Source: Haloferula sp. BvORR071 (GTDB taxonomy: Bacteria; Verrucomicrobiota; Verrucomicrobiia; Verrucomicrobiales; Akkermansiaceae). Taken from it: DNA of 64,000 bases. Made by a program: the position numbers and the translations under genes. This document shows, piece after piece, positions 39,216 to 48,258 of this stretch. Positions within the stretch are counted from its first letter, which is position 1, and each line of letters opens with the position of its first letter. The notes beneath the pieces were generated by a model, which worked only from the letters and a program-made list of their open reading frames with translations, did no database searches and was not told the DNA's origin. The stretch is from positions 372,001-436,000 of the forward strand of contig NZ_BATP01000003.1 in NCBI RefSeq assembly GCF_000739615.1, given 5' to 3'.

Positions 39216-42065
39216 TTAGCTTTTGTCTGGGATTTGGCGAGTGCTTCGCCGGGCAAGCGCCCTCCCCGTAGGCGAATTTTTGATCCGGGCGACCTGTTCC
39301 GGCCTCCCCTCGGCCACCAGAAGACCACCTTCCCGGCCCCCGCCCGGCCCTAAATCGATCACCCAGTCCGCCGCGGCGATCACGTCAAGATGGTGCTCCA
39401 CCACCAGCACGCTGTGCCCCGCCTCCCGCAGGCCGCGGAAGGCCGTCAGCAGGCGCTCCACATCGCCGAAATGCAGGCCGGTGGTCGGCTCGTCGAAGAA
39501 ATACAGGGTGTGCGGCGCAGCCGGTTTCGAGAGCTCCAGCGCCAGTTTCAGGCGCTGAGCCTCCCCGCCCGAGAGGGTATTTGCCGCCTGCCCGAGCCGC
39601 AGGTAGCCCAGCCCGAGCTCCCCTAGCACCTCCAGCACGCGCCGCAGCTTCGGGACCGCCGCGAAGGCGGTGAGCGCCTCCCCGGCCGTCAAATCCAAGG
39701 CATCGGCGATGCTCATACCCTTGAAGCGCACCTCCAGGGTCTCGCGGTTGAAGCGCTTGCCGCCGCAGGCCCGACAGGTGATCCAGGCATCCGGCAGGAA
39801 GTGCATTTCGATCTTCAGGCGGCCCGCGCCTTCGCAATTTTCGCAGCGCCCGCCGTGGGTATTGAAGCTGAAGCGCCCGGCCCCGTAACCGCGCTGGCGG
39901 GCCAGCGGCAGCTTGGAATACAGGTCGCGGATCGCATCGAACATCCCGGTGAAGGTCGCTGGATTCGAGCGCGGGCTGCGGCCGATCGGCGATTGGTCCA
40001 CTGCCACCACCTTGCCCAGGCATTCCAGGCCCTCAATTGCCCGGTGGCGGCCCGGAGGATCGCCCGAACCGTTGAAATGTCGTTTCAGGGCCCGTAGCAA
40101 GATGTCGTCCGCCAAGGTCGATTTGCCGCTGCCACTGGGACCGCTGACGCAGACAATCCCGCCAAGGGGAATCCGCACGTCGAGGTCCTGCAAATTGTGC
40201 TCCGCCGCGCCCCGGATCACCAGTGCATCACCCAGCAAGGGTAAGGGGGCCCCCTGAGAGGTAAGAGGGGGTGTTTCGAGCCAATTCCGGGTTGGAGAGG
40301 AGGCCGGAAAGTCCTCCGGACGTCCGGTTCCGAGCAGAGCGCCGCCATCGCGACCCGCACCGGGCCCCAGCTCGATCATCCAATCCGCGGCGCGGATCAT
40401 TTCCTCGTCGTGCTCGACCACCACTACGGTGTTGCCGCGGTCGCGCAGGCGCTTGAGCGCGGCGATCAGGCGGCCGGTGTCCTCGGCGTGCAGGCCGATG
40501 CTGGGTTCGTCGAGCACGTAGAGCACGCCCGTTAGCCCGCTGCCAAGCTGGGTCGCCAAGCGGATCCGCTGGGCCTCGCCACCGGAGAGCGTGGCACTGG
40601 AGCGATCCAAGCCTAGATAACCGAGGCCGACCTCTCGCAAGAAGCCCAGCCGCTCGGCCACTCCCGACGCGAGCTGGCCGCAGACTTCCGCCCGGTCTTC
40701 CGGCAAGCGGAGTTGGCCGAGCCAGCTGTCCGCTTCCTCGACTGGCAGAGCGCAGAATTCCTGGATGCCGAGCCAGCGGGCGCCCTCGCCCTCGATCTTG
40801 ACGGCGAGGATCTCGGGGCGCAGCCGGCGGCCGTGGCAGCTGCTGCAGGGGCGCTCTGCCATGACCCGCGCGACGCGGCGACGCACGGCCTCGCTGCGGG
40901 CTTCGCGCAGCTTGCGCTCCGCCTCCACGCAAAGTCCCTCGTAGCGTTTGACTTGCTTCTTTTTCTCCGGGCCAACCTTCCAGCCGGTATCGAGCATTCC
41001 GCCATAGAAAAGCAGTTGGCGTCCTTCCTCTGGAAGCTTGGAAAATGGGGCATCTTCAGGCAGGCCATTCATCCGCAGGATCGCTACCGCCTCACGGGCG
41101 AAGGCCTTGCCGCGCTGGGCGCCGATCTTCCACCAGCCCTTGAGACCCTTGGCGAGAGGAGCATCCGCATCGCCGAGCAACAGCTCCGGGTCGCAGAAGA
41201 TCTCGGTGCCCAAGCCTTCGCAGGCCGGGCAGGCACCGAGGTGGGAATTGAAGGAAAAGTGCCGCGGCGTCAGCTCGCCGATCATGAAGCCGGTCGCGGG
41301 ATTCCGGTAGCTGGTTTGGAAGGAGATCTCGCGCCAATCCTTGTCGTCCGATCCTTGGAGAAGGGCCCGGGCCTCGGTGCCGCAGATCCGCAGGGCGGTC
41401 TCCACCGAGTCCGCCAAGCGCGCCTCGCCACCGGGCCGGACCACGAGGCGGTCCACGACCACCTCAACGGTCTTCGCCACCTCAGGCCAAGCTTTCAGGG
41501 CGTCTTCCAGATCGTGGATCTCGCCCTCCACCCGGACACGGACGAAGCCTTGGCGGCGCAGATCGCCGATCAAGCGCTCGGGATCGCGGATCTCCTCTTC
41601 CGGGACCGGAGCCAGCAGGACGACCTTGGTGCCCTCTGCCATGGCGGAGATGGCGCTGACGATGTCCCCTGCCCCCATCCGCTCCAGCTTTTCACCGGTC
41701 AGCGGGTCGTGCGGCACCCCGGCCGCCGCCCAGAGGACCCGCAGGTGCTCATGGATTTCAGTCACCGTCGCCACCGTCGAGCGCGGGTTGAGGCCGCCGC
41801 TGCGTTGCTCGATCGCGATCGCCGGGCTCAGGCCCTCGATCGAATCGACATCCGGCTTCTCCAACTGGTCGAGGAACTGGCGGGCGTAGGCCGAAAGCGA
41901 TTCCACGAAGCGCCGCTGGCCCTCGGCGAACAGGGTGTGGAAAGCCAGCGAGGACTTGCCAGAGCCGCTGGGGCCGGTGACCACCACCAGCTTGCCGCGC
42001 GGGATGTCCACGTCGATGCCGCGCAAATTGTGCTGCCGTGCTCCCCGGATCCGGATGCTGTCCAC
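39216..42065 (-). CDS. uvrA: UvrA-family excinuclease ATPase with degenerate first zinc module
   Basis: A 949-residue UvrA from a GTG start ([14 protein letters not shown] is the family's standard opening). Both ABC halves are complete: Walker A GPSGSGKS at 31-38 and again in the second half, signatures [12 protein letters not shown] and [12 protein letters not shown], and Walker B DEPSIGLH and DEPTTGLH. The UvrB-binding/insertion region is present. The second zinc finger (CENCEGAG...CRACGG) is intact, but in the first module the usual CPxCG pair is replaced by RNPATGF and only CPACEG remains; the earlier PxCP is PHDP. This suggests a paralogue specialised away from the canonical repair protein, or a natural variant. 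DNA damage recognition is the family role. Confidence 0.9.
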   Translation of the reverse strand: MDSIRIRGARQHNLRGIDVDIPRGKLVVVTGPSGSGKSSLAFHTLFAEGQRRFVESLSAYARQFLDQLEKPDVDSIEGLSPAIAIEQRSGGLNPRSTVATVTEIHEHLRVLWAAAGVPHDPLTGEKLERMGAGDIVSAISAMAEGTKVVLLAPVPEEEIRDPERLIGDLRRQGFVRVRVEGEIHDLEDALKAWPEVAKTVEVVVDRLVVRPGGEARLADSVETALRICGTEARALLQGSDDKDWREISFQTSYRNPATGFMIGELTPRHFSFNSHLGACPACEGLGTEIFCDPELLLGDADAPLAKGLKGWWKIGAQRGKAFAREAVAILRMNGLPEDAPFSKLPEEGRQLLFYGGMLDTGWKVGPEKKKQVKRYEGLCVEAERKLREARSEAVRRRVARVMAERPCSSCHGRRLRPEILAVKIEGEGARWLGIQEFCALPVEEADSWLGQLRLPEDRAEVCGQLASGVAERLGFLREVGLGYLGLDRSSATLSGGEAQRIRLATQLGSGLTGVLYVLDEPSIGLHAEDTGRLIAALKRLRDRGNTVVVVEHDEEMIRAADWMIELGPGAGRDGGALLGTGRPEDFPASSPTRNWLETPPLTSQGAPLPLLGDALVIRGAAEHNLQDLDVRIPLGGIVCVSGPSGSGKSTLADDILLRALKRHFNGSGDPPGRHRAIEGLECLGKVVAVDQSPIGRSPRSNPATFTGMFDAIRDLYSKLPLARQRGYGAGRFSFNTHGGRCENCEGAGRLKIEMHFLPDAWITCRACGGKRFNRETLEVRFKGMSIADALDLTAGEALTAFAAVPKLRRVLEVLGELGLGYLRLGQAANTLSGGEAQRLKLALELSKPAAPHTLYFFDEPTTGLHFGDVERLLTAFRGLREAGHSVLVVEHHLDVIAAADWVIDLGPGGGREGGLLVAEGRPEQVARIKNSPTGRALARRSTRQIPDKS

Positions 42066-42183
42066 CCGCTGAGGGAAAAGGGCCTATGCATCCATGCCAA
42101 GCGCCAAGCGCGGGAATCCCATGGGGGCATGCGTGCGCCGCCCTTGCCGCCCACTGCGGGCGGGTCTATCCAAGCCGCAGTTC

Positions 42184-43374
42184 ATGCGCGCGATATTCCG
42201 GATTCTTCTGCTTCTGCTGATCCCGACCCTACTTCAGGCCCACCAGATCGCGGAGATGCAGCTCAAGCTGGAGATCGATGGCAACAAGCTGCGCGGCACG
42301 ATCGAGACCGATGCCGCCTACATGCTGCCGGATTTCCGCGGCGATGAGCAGCAAGACCCGAAGGACCTGGTCTGGCTTCGCGGGCTGGGGCCGGAAGGCT
42401 GGAAGAGAATCGAGGTGGAGACCGACAAGTATTGGCACGAGTCCCTGCGCCTGGAGGCCGACGGCAAGGAAGTCCCCTTCAAGCTGGATATCCCCGAACT
42501 GCACGAGAAGCCGCCCGCCTTCATGAAGATGGGTGAGCCGGAGGAACTTCCCTTCATCGAGGTCGTGGTCGAAGGCGAACTGCCCGCGGGCACCCACAAG
42601 CTTGATGCCATCTGGCACGAGCCCTATGACGTGGTCCTCGTCACCACCATCCGCCAGGGCGCGGATGTCACCATGAAGCCGCTGGTGAGCGGGGAGCGCA
42701 TGACCCTGGCGGAGGTGAAGGTCTCCAGCGCTGGTGCAGCGGAACTGAAACCCACGGAATACTCCCTGCACCAATTCATCTTCCTCGGCTTCGACCACAT
42801 CCTGCCACAGGGCATAGACCACATCCTCTTCGTGCTCGGGCTCTTCCTGCTGGCACCGCGCTGGAAGCCGCTGCTCCAGCAGACGATCGCCTTCACCATC
42901 GCCCACTCGATCACCTTGGCCGTGGCGGCCTTGGGCTGGATCAAACTGCCGCCGGGACCAGTGGAAATCATGGTCGCCGCCAGCATCGCCTGGGTGGGGA
43001 TTGAAAACCTGGTGGTGAAGGACCTCGGCAAAGGCCGCGTGGCATTGGTGGGAGCCTTCGGCCTGATCCACGGCTTCGGCTTCGCCGGGACCTTGCAGAA
43101 ATGGCTGCCCGCGAATCAGCCGGACAAATTGCCCGGCGCTCTCTTCGGTTTCAACCTCGGGGTAGAGCTCGGCCAGATTGCGACCTTGCTGATCGCCTTC
43201 GCGGCCACCTTCGTCATCCTGAACATGGTGAAAACGATCCGGGGCAATAAGGACGACGAGAATGCGCCTTGGGACCAACACTTCATCTGGATCCGCCGGA
43301 TCGGGTCCGTGGTGGTGGGCTTGGCAGGCTTGCTCCTGATCGCTGAGCGCTTGTTCGGCACAGCACTCAAGTAG
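42184..43374 (+). CDS. HupE/UreJ-type membrane protein with ectodomain
   Basis: A 396-residue product. A signal peptide (IFRILLLLLIPTLLQA) is followed by a ~200-residue extracytoplasmic domain starting HQIAEMQLKLEIDG, and then a HupE/UreJ_2-like membrane part with FDHILPQGIDHILFVLGLFLLAP, HSITLAVAALGWI and GLIHGFGFAGTL, quoted in parts. His/Asp residues in HILPQGIDHILF are the type of metal ligands seen in HupE. The family is linked to nickel or cobalt uptake with hydrogenase/urease, neither of which is in the window. First of three related plus-strand genes; divergent from uvrA. Confidence 0.82.
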   Translation: MRAIFRILLLLLIPTLLQAHQIAEMQLKLEIDGNKLRGTIETDAAYMLPDFRGDEQQDPKDLVWLRGLGPEGWKRIEVETDKYWHESLRLEADGKEVPFKLDIPELHEKPPAFMKMGEPEELPFIEVVVEGELPAGTHKLDAIWHEPYDVVLVTTIRQGADVTMKPLVSGERMTLAEVKVSSAGAAELKPTEYSLHQFIFLGFDHILPQGIDHILFVLGLFLLAPRWKPLLQQTIAFTIAHSITLAVAALGWIKLPPGPVEIMVAASIAWVGIENLVVKDLGKGRVALVGAFGLIHGFGFAGTLQKWLPANQPDKLPGALFGFNLGVELGQIATLLIAFAATFVILNMVKTIRGNKDDENAPWDQHFIWIRRIGSVVVGLAGLLLIAERLFGTALK

Positions 43375-43441
43375 GCAGGCAGAGAAGGCTTGATCGCTAT
43401 CCTTCAGACTCCAATTTCAAAACACGATCCCAGTCACCTCA

Positions 43442-44050
43442 ATGTCCACCCCTTCGCTTTCACACCGCCGGGCCACCAGGGCATGGGTGGGCATTGGCCT
43501 GCTCCTCAGTTGCAGTATCGCCAGCGCCCACACTGAATCGGGAGGAGCAGGCGGTTTCTCCAGTGGATTCCTGCACCCGCTTACCGGGCTGGACCATGTG
43601 GCCGCGATGGTAGCGGTGGGTTTGTGGGGCGCCTTCCTTGGTTCCCGGGCGACTTGGCTGCTGCCTGTCATCTTCCCGATGGTCATGGCGGTCGGAGGAG
43701 CGCTGGGCGTTGCCGGAGTCCATATCCCCGGAGTGGAGACGGGCATCGCGCTTTCAGCAATCGCGCTCGGCTTGATGGTGGCCTTCTCGGTTCGACCACC
43801 ATTGTGGGTCGCGGGAGTCCTGGTCGGTATCTTTGCCATCTTCCACGGTCACGCCCACGGCACCGAACTTCCTGAATCCGCGAATGCCTTGGCCTTCGCC
43901 ATCGGCTTCGTGATCTCGACCGGCTTGCTGCACCTGTGCGGAATTGCCTTCGGCCTGCTGGTAAAATACCCGTGGGGCAAGACTGCGGTTCGGGCTGCGG
44001 GTGGCGTGATCGCCATCATGGGTGCCTGCTTCCTTACCGGAGTCCTCTGA
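43442..44050 (+). CDS. HupE/UreJ family protein
   Basis: A 202-residue membrane protein. Signal peptide or first helix (GIGLLLSCSIASAHTESG), then HPLTGLDHVAAMVAVGLWGAFLG, IALGLMVAFSVRPPLWVA, FAIFHGHAHGTELP and FAIGFVISTGLLHLCGIAFGLL (parts). HPLxGLDHxxAM and HGHAHG are the signature motifs of HupE/UreJ, proposed nickel permeases. Length is standard. It starts 67 bp after the larger HupE-like gene and its stop overlaps the next start (TGATG), so the last two genes are translationally coupled. Confidence 0.9.
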   Translation: MSTPSLSHRRATRAWVGIGLLLSCSIASAHTESGGAGGFSSGFLHPLTGLDHVAAMVAVGLWGAFLGSRATWLLPVIFPMVMAVGGALGVAGVHIPGVETGIALSAIALGLMVAFSVRPPLWVAGVLVGIFAIFHGHAHGTELPESANALAFAIGFVISTGLLHLCGIAFGLLVKYPWGKTAVRAAGGVIAIMGACFLTGVL

Positions 44051-44661
44051 TGATGGCCGCGATGACTGCAATACCGCGGATGGTGGAGGCCTTGAGCTTG
44101 GACAACTTGTGTGTGGAGGCACACACGATGATCCAGGGCCTGGATCAGTTTGAGAACGGAGTGATCCACCCGTTCCTGACGCTCTCGCACGTGTTGCTGT
44201 TGATCGCCTTCGGGCTCTTGGTAAGTCGCAGGAAGCCCTTTAGTCCGGGTTGGCCGCTCCTCGTGTTCACTCTCTTTGCGACCGCGGGTTTGGGTTGGGG
44301 ATTGGGCTCTCCCGGTGTGGGTGTGCCCTTGTTGCTGATCCTGCTGACCACGGTCGCGGCGGCCATTTCAGTGACGACCGGTTTTCGTGAGCCCGCCGCT
44401 TTCCGCTTGGTCATCGCGGGCCTGTCAGGATTATTACTTGGCTTGGACTCGGCTCCCGAAGCCATGGACTCCCGCTGGGATGCTTTCAAGACCGCGACCG
44501 GGTCTTGGGTGGGCTTGCTGGTCATTGTGGTCTGCGTGACGGCTTACACGGGAATGCTGCCTGATCGAAAATGGGCGAGCTTCGGGGTCCGGATCATTGC
44601 CTCGTGGATCATCGCCATTTCAGTCATGGTGCTGGCATTGTCATTCCGGCGGGTTTCGTAG
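44050..44661 (+). CDS. HupE/UreJ-like membrane protein
   Basis: A 203-residue membrane protein with about six helices. It keeps the first HupE-type signature in altered form (GVIHPFLTLSHVLLLIAFGLLVSRR) but lacks the HGHAHG motif, so it is a divergent member. Its ATG overlaps the stop of the preceding HupE gene by one base (TGATG at 44048-44052), which argues for coupled synthesis and perhaps a two-subunit transporter. Start at 44050 is preferred over the longer open frame from 43936 that shadows hupE. Confidence 0.75.
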   Translation: MMAAMTAIPRMVEALSLDNLCVEAHTMIQGLDQFENGVIHPFLTLSHVLLLIAFGLLVSRRKPFSPGWPLLVFTLFATAGLGWGLGSPGVGVPLLLILLTTVAAAISVTTGFREPAAFRLVIAGLSGLLLGLDSAPEAMDSRWDAFKTATGSWVGLLVIVVCVTAYTGMLPDRKWASFGVRIIASWIIAISVMVLALSFRRVS

Positions 44662-44672
44662 TTGCCGGGCTA

Positions 44673-44775
44673 GCGAGTCGGTACTATTCGCCTCCGGCGA
44701 CCAGCACGGAAGCGGTCTGGCGCCTCGTGCCGGGAATTGATGAGGCACCCGCTTCGAGACGGGAGCCCGACTCGC
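44673..44775 (+). other. Nested inverted repeats, possible structured RNA or degenerate repeat element
   Basis: Three nested stems lie just after the HupE-like stop: GCGAGTCGG (44673-44681) with CCGACTCGC (44767-44775), GAAGCGG (44709-44715) with CCGCTTC (44749-44755), and GCCTC (44722-44726) with GAGGC (44742-44746). No T-run follows, so a simple terminator is unlikely. Confidence 0.4.
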
Positions 44776-44876
44776 CTCGGCGCGTCACCCACACGCTTGG
44801 ACCTTTGCACGCCTAGCCTGAAAGTTATCAGCTCAAAAAACTCGCCGAATCACCCAAGACAATCCCTATTGATAGG

Positions 44877-46019
44877 GTGCAAAGAAAACTAAAAGTCGCG
44901 ATTGCCCTTTTCTCTGCGGCAAGCATTGGCGGCTTTCTTGCATTTCGTTCCAGCACCCACGACACAATATCCGGGAAAGGCGGCAAGGCCCCCGAACGCG
45001 AGGCTTCCAAAGATACCGCTCAAGCCAAGAGGAAGCTCAGGCCAGACGCCAAGGGTTCGCGCACCGCGAGTCAACGATTGAAGCTGGTGGCCGAATGGTC
45101 ACCTCACCCCAGTATCGAGGGACAGGCGTTTGAACCCGGGACGAAGGAGCGGATGCTGGCGTTCATCGCGGCTGGAGAATATGAAAAGGCTCTGGAGGTC
45201 GCCAAGACTTTGGGTGATGCCACGACCCAGAACCTTTCGATCCAACTGATCTGGCTTGAATGGGGGAAGGCCGATCGAGAGAAAGCCCGCGAGGCGATCT
45301 CTTCCGACCAGTTGCCTGGATCTTTGCGGTCAGCTGCAGCGGTGGGTCTCTTTGGAGCTTTGACCCTCACATCATCCGATGAGGATCTTCAATGGGTTGA
45401 GGCATGGATTAGCTCCAGCAAGGATGAGCTATTGGTGAAATCGCTGGGCTTCGAGATCTCAAAGTCTTGGATTGCCACTCGGATCTTATCCCCGGAGCGA
45501 TACATCGGGTGGGCTAACGGAATCACGGGAGCCAAGATGGCGGACTGGGTTCAAAACCTCGAAGGTGCTGCTCGCGTGGCTGACGAACTCCAAAAAAGAG
45601 GCAAGCTTGAGAAGAGCGAATTGCTCGACCTCAGTGATGCGATTGCTCGATCCGTTCTGTCCCTTGATGCCGGCCTCACCACCGAACAGGAGGACAGCCC
45701 CTCGCCTTACAACGAAATCCAAACCAAAAAGTCCCAAGCCTTCTGCCGCCTCGGGGAAATGGCCGGTCGCATCTACGGACTTGGCAAGTTTTCAGACTAC
45801 CAGTTTCCACCAGATGAGATTGCCGCCAGCAGTTATGCCACAGGAATAGGAAGAACATTCCAAGCGGAGAACCCTTCCGATGTTTATCGATTCGTCTCCG
45901 AAAACCTAGACTCGGTGCACGCCCGAAGACTCTGGTCCGCCTACTTGAATTCGAGAAACGCCAACGCCGTCTCCCCGGACAAGCTTGACGGGCCTATCGT
46001 CCCGCCAAGTGGACGGTGA
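44877..46019 (+). CDS. Hypothetical protein, membrane-anchored, helical
   Basis: A 380-residue product with a hydrophobic N-terminus (LKVAIALFSAASIGGFLAF), a Lys/Glu-rich linker and a long helical body with short repeats that look TPR- or HEAT-like (FIAAGEYEKALEVAKTLGD). No catalytic motif or named family recognised; such verrucomicrobial proteins are common as unknowns. The start is GTG at 44877. The gene is visibly more A/T-rich and less biased in codon use than its neighbours, which hints at foreign or relaxed origin. It lies 215 bp after the HupE-like cluster and is convergent with pstB. Confidence 0.65.
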   Translation: MQRKLKVAIALFSAASIGGFLAFRSSTHDTISGKGGKAPEREASKDTAQAKRKLRPDAKGSRTASQRLKLVAEWSPHPSIEGQAFEPGTKERMLAFIAAGEYEKALEVAKTLGDATTQNLSIQLIWLEWGKADREKAREAISSDQLPGSLRSAAAVGLFGALTLTSSDEDLQWVEAWISSSKDELLVKSLGFEISKSWIATRILSPERYIGWANGITGAKMADWVQNLEGAARVADELQKRGKLEKSELLDLSDAIARSVLSLDAGLTTEQEDSPSPYNEIQTKKSQAFCRLGEMAGRIYGLGKFSDYQFPPDEIAASSYATGIGRTFQAENPSDVYRFVSENLDSVHARRLWSAYLNSRNANAVSPDKLDGPIVPPSGR

Positions 46020-46369
46020 GTTTTTGCAAGAGGCCACCGATGCCAGGTTGACGAAGCTGGATGGCGAGCGCTCCCGGCCAAGCGTTCCGAAGAGCATGGA
46101 ACTCTACCTGGTTACCAAGCGGAGCAAGGTCGGCAAACGAGATCCCAGGCATCTTGCTCAAGGATGGCCCTCCGCCAGCTCCCCCGCCCTCATAAGTAGC
46201 TCCATCTGGGAAGCGAAATTGGGGGAGACAATCGGTAAGGAGAAATGGCGATTTGGGGGTGGACCTGCCCTGCCGGAACGGCGCAGCCGTTCCGCTACGA
46301 GTGGTGGGGCGCCGCGGTGATGAGGAGTCAGGGGACTGCGGGTGTGCAAAGCCGCGGTCCCTACAGGCT
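46020..46369. other. Gene-free 350-bp stretch with two hairpins (REP-like)
   Basis: No coding gene is convincing here; two open frames of ~110-156 codons are compositionally poor and unsupported. The stretch holds a perfect hairpin GGAACGGCGCAGCCGTTCC (46275-46293, 8-bp stem, 3-nt loop) and a near-perfect one at 46332-46361 (GGGACTGCGG / CCGCGGTCCC, one mismatch). Neither has a T-run. They resemble dispersed REP-type elements, and the second may also help end the pstB transcript. Confidence 0.5.
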
Positions 46370-47152
46370 TCAACCGAAGGCCCCGGAGACGTATTCCTCG
46401 GTCTGCCGGACGGAGGGGTTCGAGAACATCTTCTGGGTCGCATCGTATTCGATGAGCTTGCCAAGGTAGAAGAAGGCTGTCTTGTCGGAGCAACGGCTGG
46501 CCTGGGCCAGGTTGTGGGTGACGATGACGATGGTGTATTCCTTCTTCAGCTCTAACAGCAGCTCCTCGACCTTGAGCGTGGAGAGCGGGTCGAGGGCCGA
46601 GCAGGGTTCATCCATGAGGATGATGTCCGGCTTTGTGGCGATGGTGCGGGCGATGCAGAGGCGCTGCTGCTGGCCGCCGGAGAGGCCGAAGGCGCTGGAG
46701 TGCAGGCGGTCCTTTACGTCATCCCAGAGGGCGACGCGGCGCAGGCAGTATTCCACCCGTTCGTCGACCAGCTTGCGGTTCTTCTCGCCGTGGATGCGGA
46801 GGCCGTAGGCGATGTTGTTGTAGATCGACTTCGGGAAGGGATTCCACTTCTGGAAGACCATGCCGACGCGGCGGCGCAGCACCTGGAGATCGAGATCCGG
46901 CCGCGCGATGTCGATCCCGCCAATGCGGATCGCTCCGCCGGTGACCTTGGCACCAGGGATGCGGTCGTTGATGCGGTTGAAGCAGCGCAGCAGGGTCGAC
47001 TTGCCGCAGCCGGAGGGGCCGATGAAGGCGGTGATCTCGCGCGGCGCGATATCGAGGCTGATGTCGTGCAGCACCTGCTTTGCGCCGTAATTGAAGCGCA
47101 GCGTATCGATCGCGATCGCCGGGGTGACCGTGGTGGAGGAGCCGTTTACCAT
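46370..47152 (-). CDS. pstB: Phosphate ABC transporter ATP-binding protein PstB
   Basis: A 260-residue ABC ATPase. Walker [11 protein letters not shown]-loop VFQKWNPFP (the PstB-typical 'NPFP'), signature [13 protein letters not shown] and Walker [14 protein letters not shown] are present, followed by the switch His in [11 protein letters not shown]. It powers high-affinity phosphate import with PstCA. The start MVNGSSTT at 47152 overlaps the pstA stop by 7 bp. A longer frame upstream is the opposite reading of pstA. Last gene of the pst operon; phoU, which often follows, is absent. Confidence 0.97.
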   Translation of the reverse strand: MVNGSSTTVTPAIAIDTLRFNYGAKQVLHDISLDIAPREITAFIGPSGCGKSTLLRCFNRINDRIPGAKVTGGAIRIGGIDIARPDLDLQVLRRRVGMVFQKWNPFPKSIYNNIAYGLRIHGEKNRKLVDERVEYCLRRVALWDDVKDRLHSSAFGLSGGQQQRLCIARTIATKPDIILMDEPCSALDPLSTLKVEELLLELKKEYTIVIVTHNLAQASRCSDKTAFFYLGKLIEYDATQKMFSNPSVRQTEEYVSGAFG

Positions 47153-48258
47153 TTGAGCTTCGAGCGGACGCGTTGGCGCAGGAACATGGAAAGCGCGGAG
47201 AAGATGAAGATCATCATCAGGAAGACGAAGACCGAGCCATACTGGGCCCGTTGGGTGTATTCCGAGGTCGGGATCCGCGCCGCCAGGGTGTAGATGTGGT
47301 AGGGCAGTGCCTGCACCTGATTCTGGAGCATGACCCAAGGATTCGCCCAAGGCAGTTCCTTCGCGGCCACAGCAGCGGTGAACATGATCGGCGCGGTCTC
47401 ACCGGCAGCACGTGCCAGCGAGAGCACTGAGGAGGTCAGGATACCGGGCAGCGCGAAAGGCAGCACGCACTTGCGGATGGTGTGCCAGCGGGTGGCGCCC
47501 AAGGCCAGCGAGGCTTCGCGGAAACCCTGTGGCACGGCGCGGAGGGATTCCTCCGAAGCGGTGATGATCACCGGCAGGATCATACAGGCCAGGGTGGCCG
47601 AGCCCGCGATCAGCGAGGAGTTCCAGCCTTGGAAGCTCAGGTAAGTGAAGCCCAGGGGAATCGCCAGCAAGGTGCGGTCCGCGGGATCGCCGGTGAAGAC
47701 CGGGGCCGCCAACACGAAGACCGCGAAGCCGAAGAGGCCAAAGACAATCGATGGCACGCCCGCGAGATTCAGGATCGCCAGCCGCACCAGATTGATGAAG
47801 CGGCCCTGCTTCGCGTACTCGCTGAGATAGATGGCCGCCGCCACGCCGAAGAAGAGGGCAATGACGATACTCAGCAAGGTCAGCAAGGCCGTGCCGATGA
47901 TCGGTCCCGCGATACCACCGCCGGAGTAGGCGTAGGTCTGTTCATTGAAGACCGCGGCGCTGCCGTTCTTGTCCACCCAGGCGTGGTATTCAGAGGCCGG
48001 CATGCTGTGGCGGGTTCCCGCCGAGTCATCGAAGACGTGCAGGGTCTCGGTCTCCTTGGTCAGGAAGCCGATATCGACGAAGGGAGCCTCAGGCTTGAGC
48101 AAGGTTGGCACGCCATCCCAACAGATCTTGCCGAAGATCAGGAGTGCCACCAGCACCACGCCCCAAGTGAGGCCGCCGAGGAAGCCCTTGACCGCGCCTT
48201 CCTTCAGCGCCGTGTGATGGACGCCCTTGCGGATGAGTTGTTCGGGATTGTCCATCAC
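47146..48258 (-). CDS. pstA: Phosphate ABC transporter permease PstA
   Basis: A 370-residue permease. First helix [22 protein letters not shown], then a periplasmic loop of ~70 residues, then the binding-protein-dependent transport core ([32 protein letters not shown]) with the EAA-type loop around [23 protein letters not shown]. Somewhat longer than the E. coli protein because of the loop. Its start overlaps the pstC stop by 4 bp (48255-48258), so pstC-pstA-pstB are translationally coupled. Confidence 0.95.
   Translation of the reverse strand: MMDNPEQLIRKGVHHTALKEGAVKGFLGGLTWGVVLVALLIFGKICWDGVPTLLKPEAPFVDIGFLTKETETLHVFDDSAGTRHSMPASEYHAWVDKNGSAAVFNEQTYAYSGGGIAGPIIGTALLTLLSIVIALFFGVAAAIYLSEYAKQGRFINLVRLAILNLAGVPSIVFGLFGFAVFVLAAPVFTGDPADRTLLAIPLGFTYLSFQGWNSSLIAGSATLACMILPVIITASEESLRAVPQGFREASLALGATRWHTIRKCVLPFALPGILTSSVLSLARAAGETAPIMFTAAVAAKELPWANPWVMLQNQVQALPYHIYTLAARIPTSEYTQRAQYGSVFVFLMMIFIFSALSMFLRQRVRSKLKW

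Noticed and set aside
45994-46464. 156-codon minus-strand frame in the gene-free stretch
   Set aside because: Basic, Pro/Ser/Arg-rich sequence that runs across two hairpins and into pstB; no start signal or domain.
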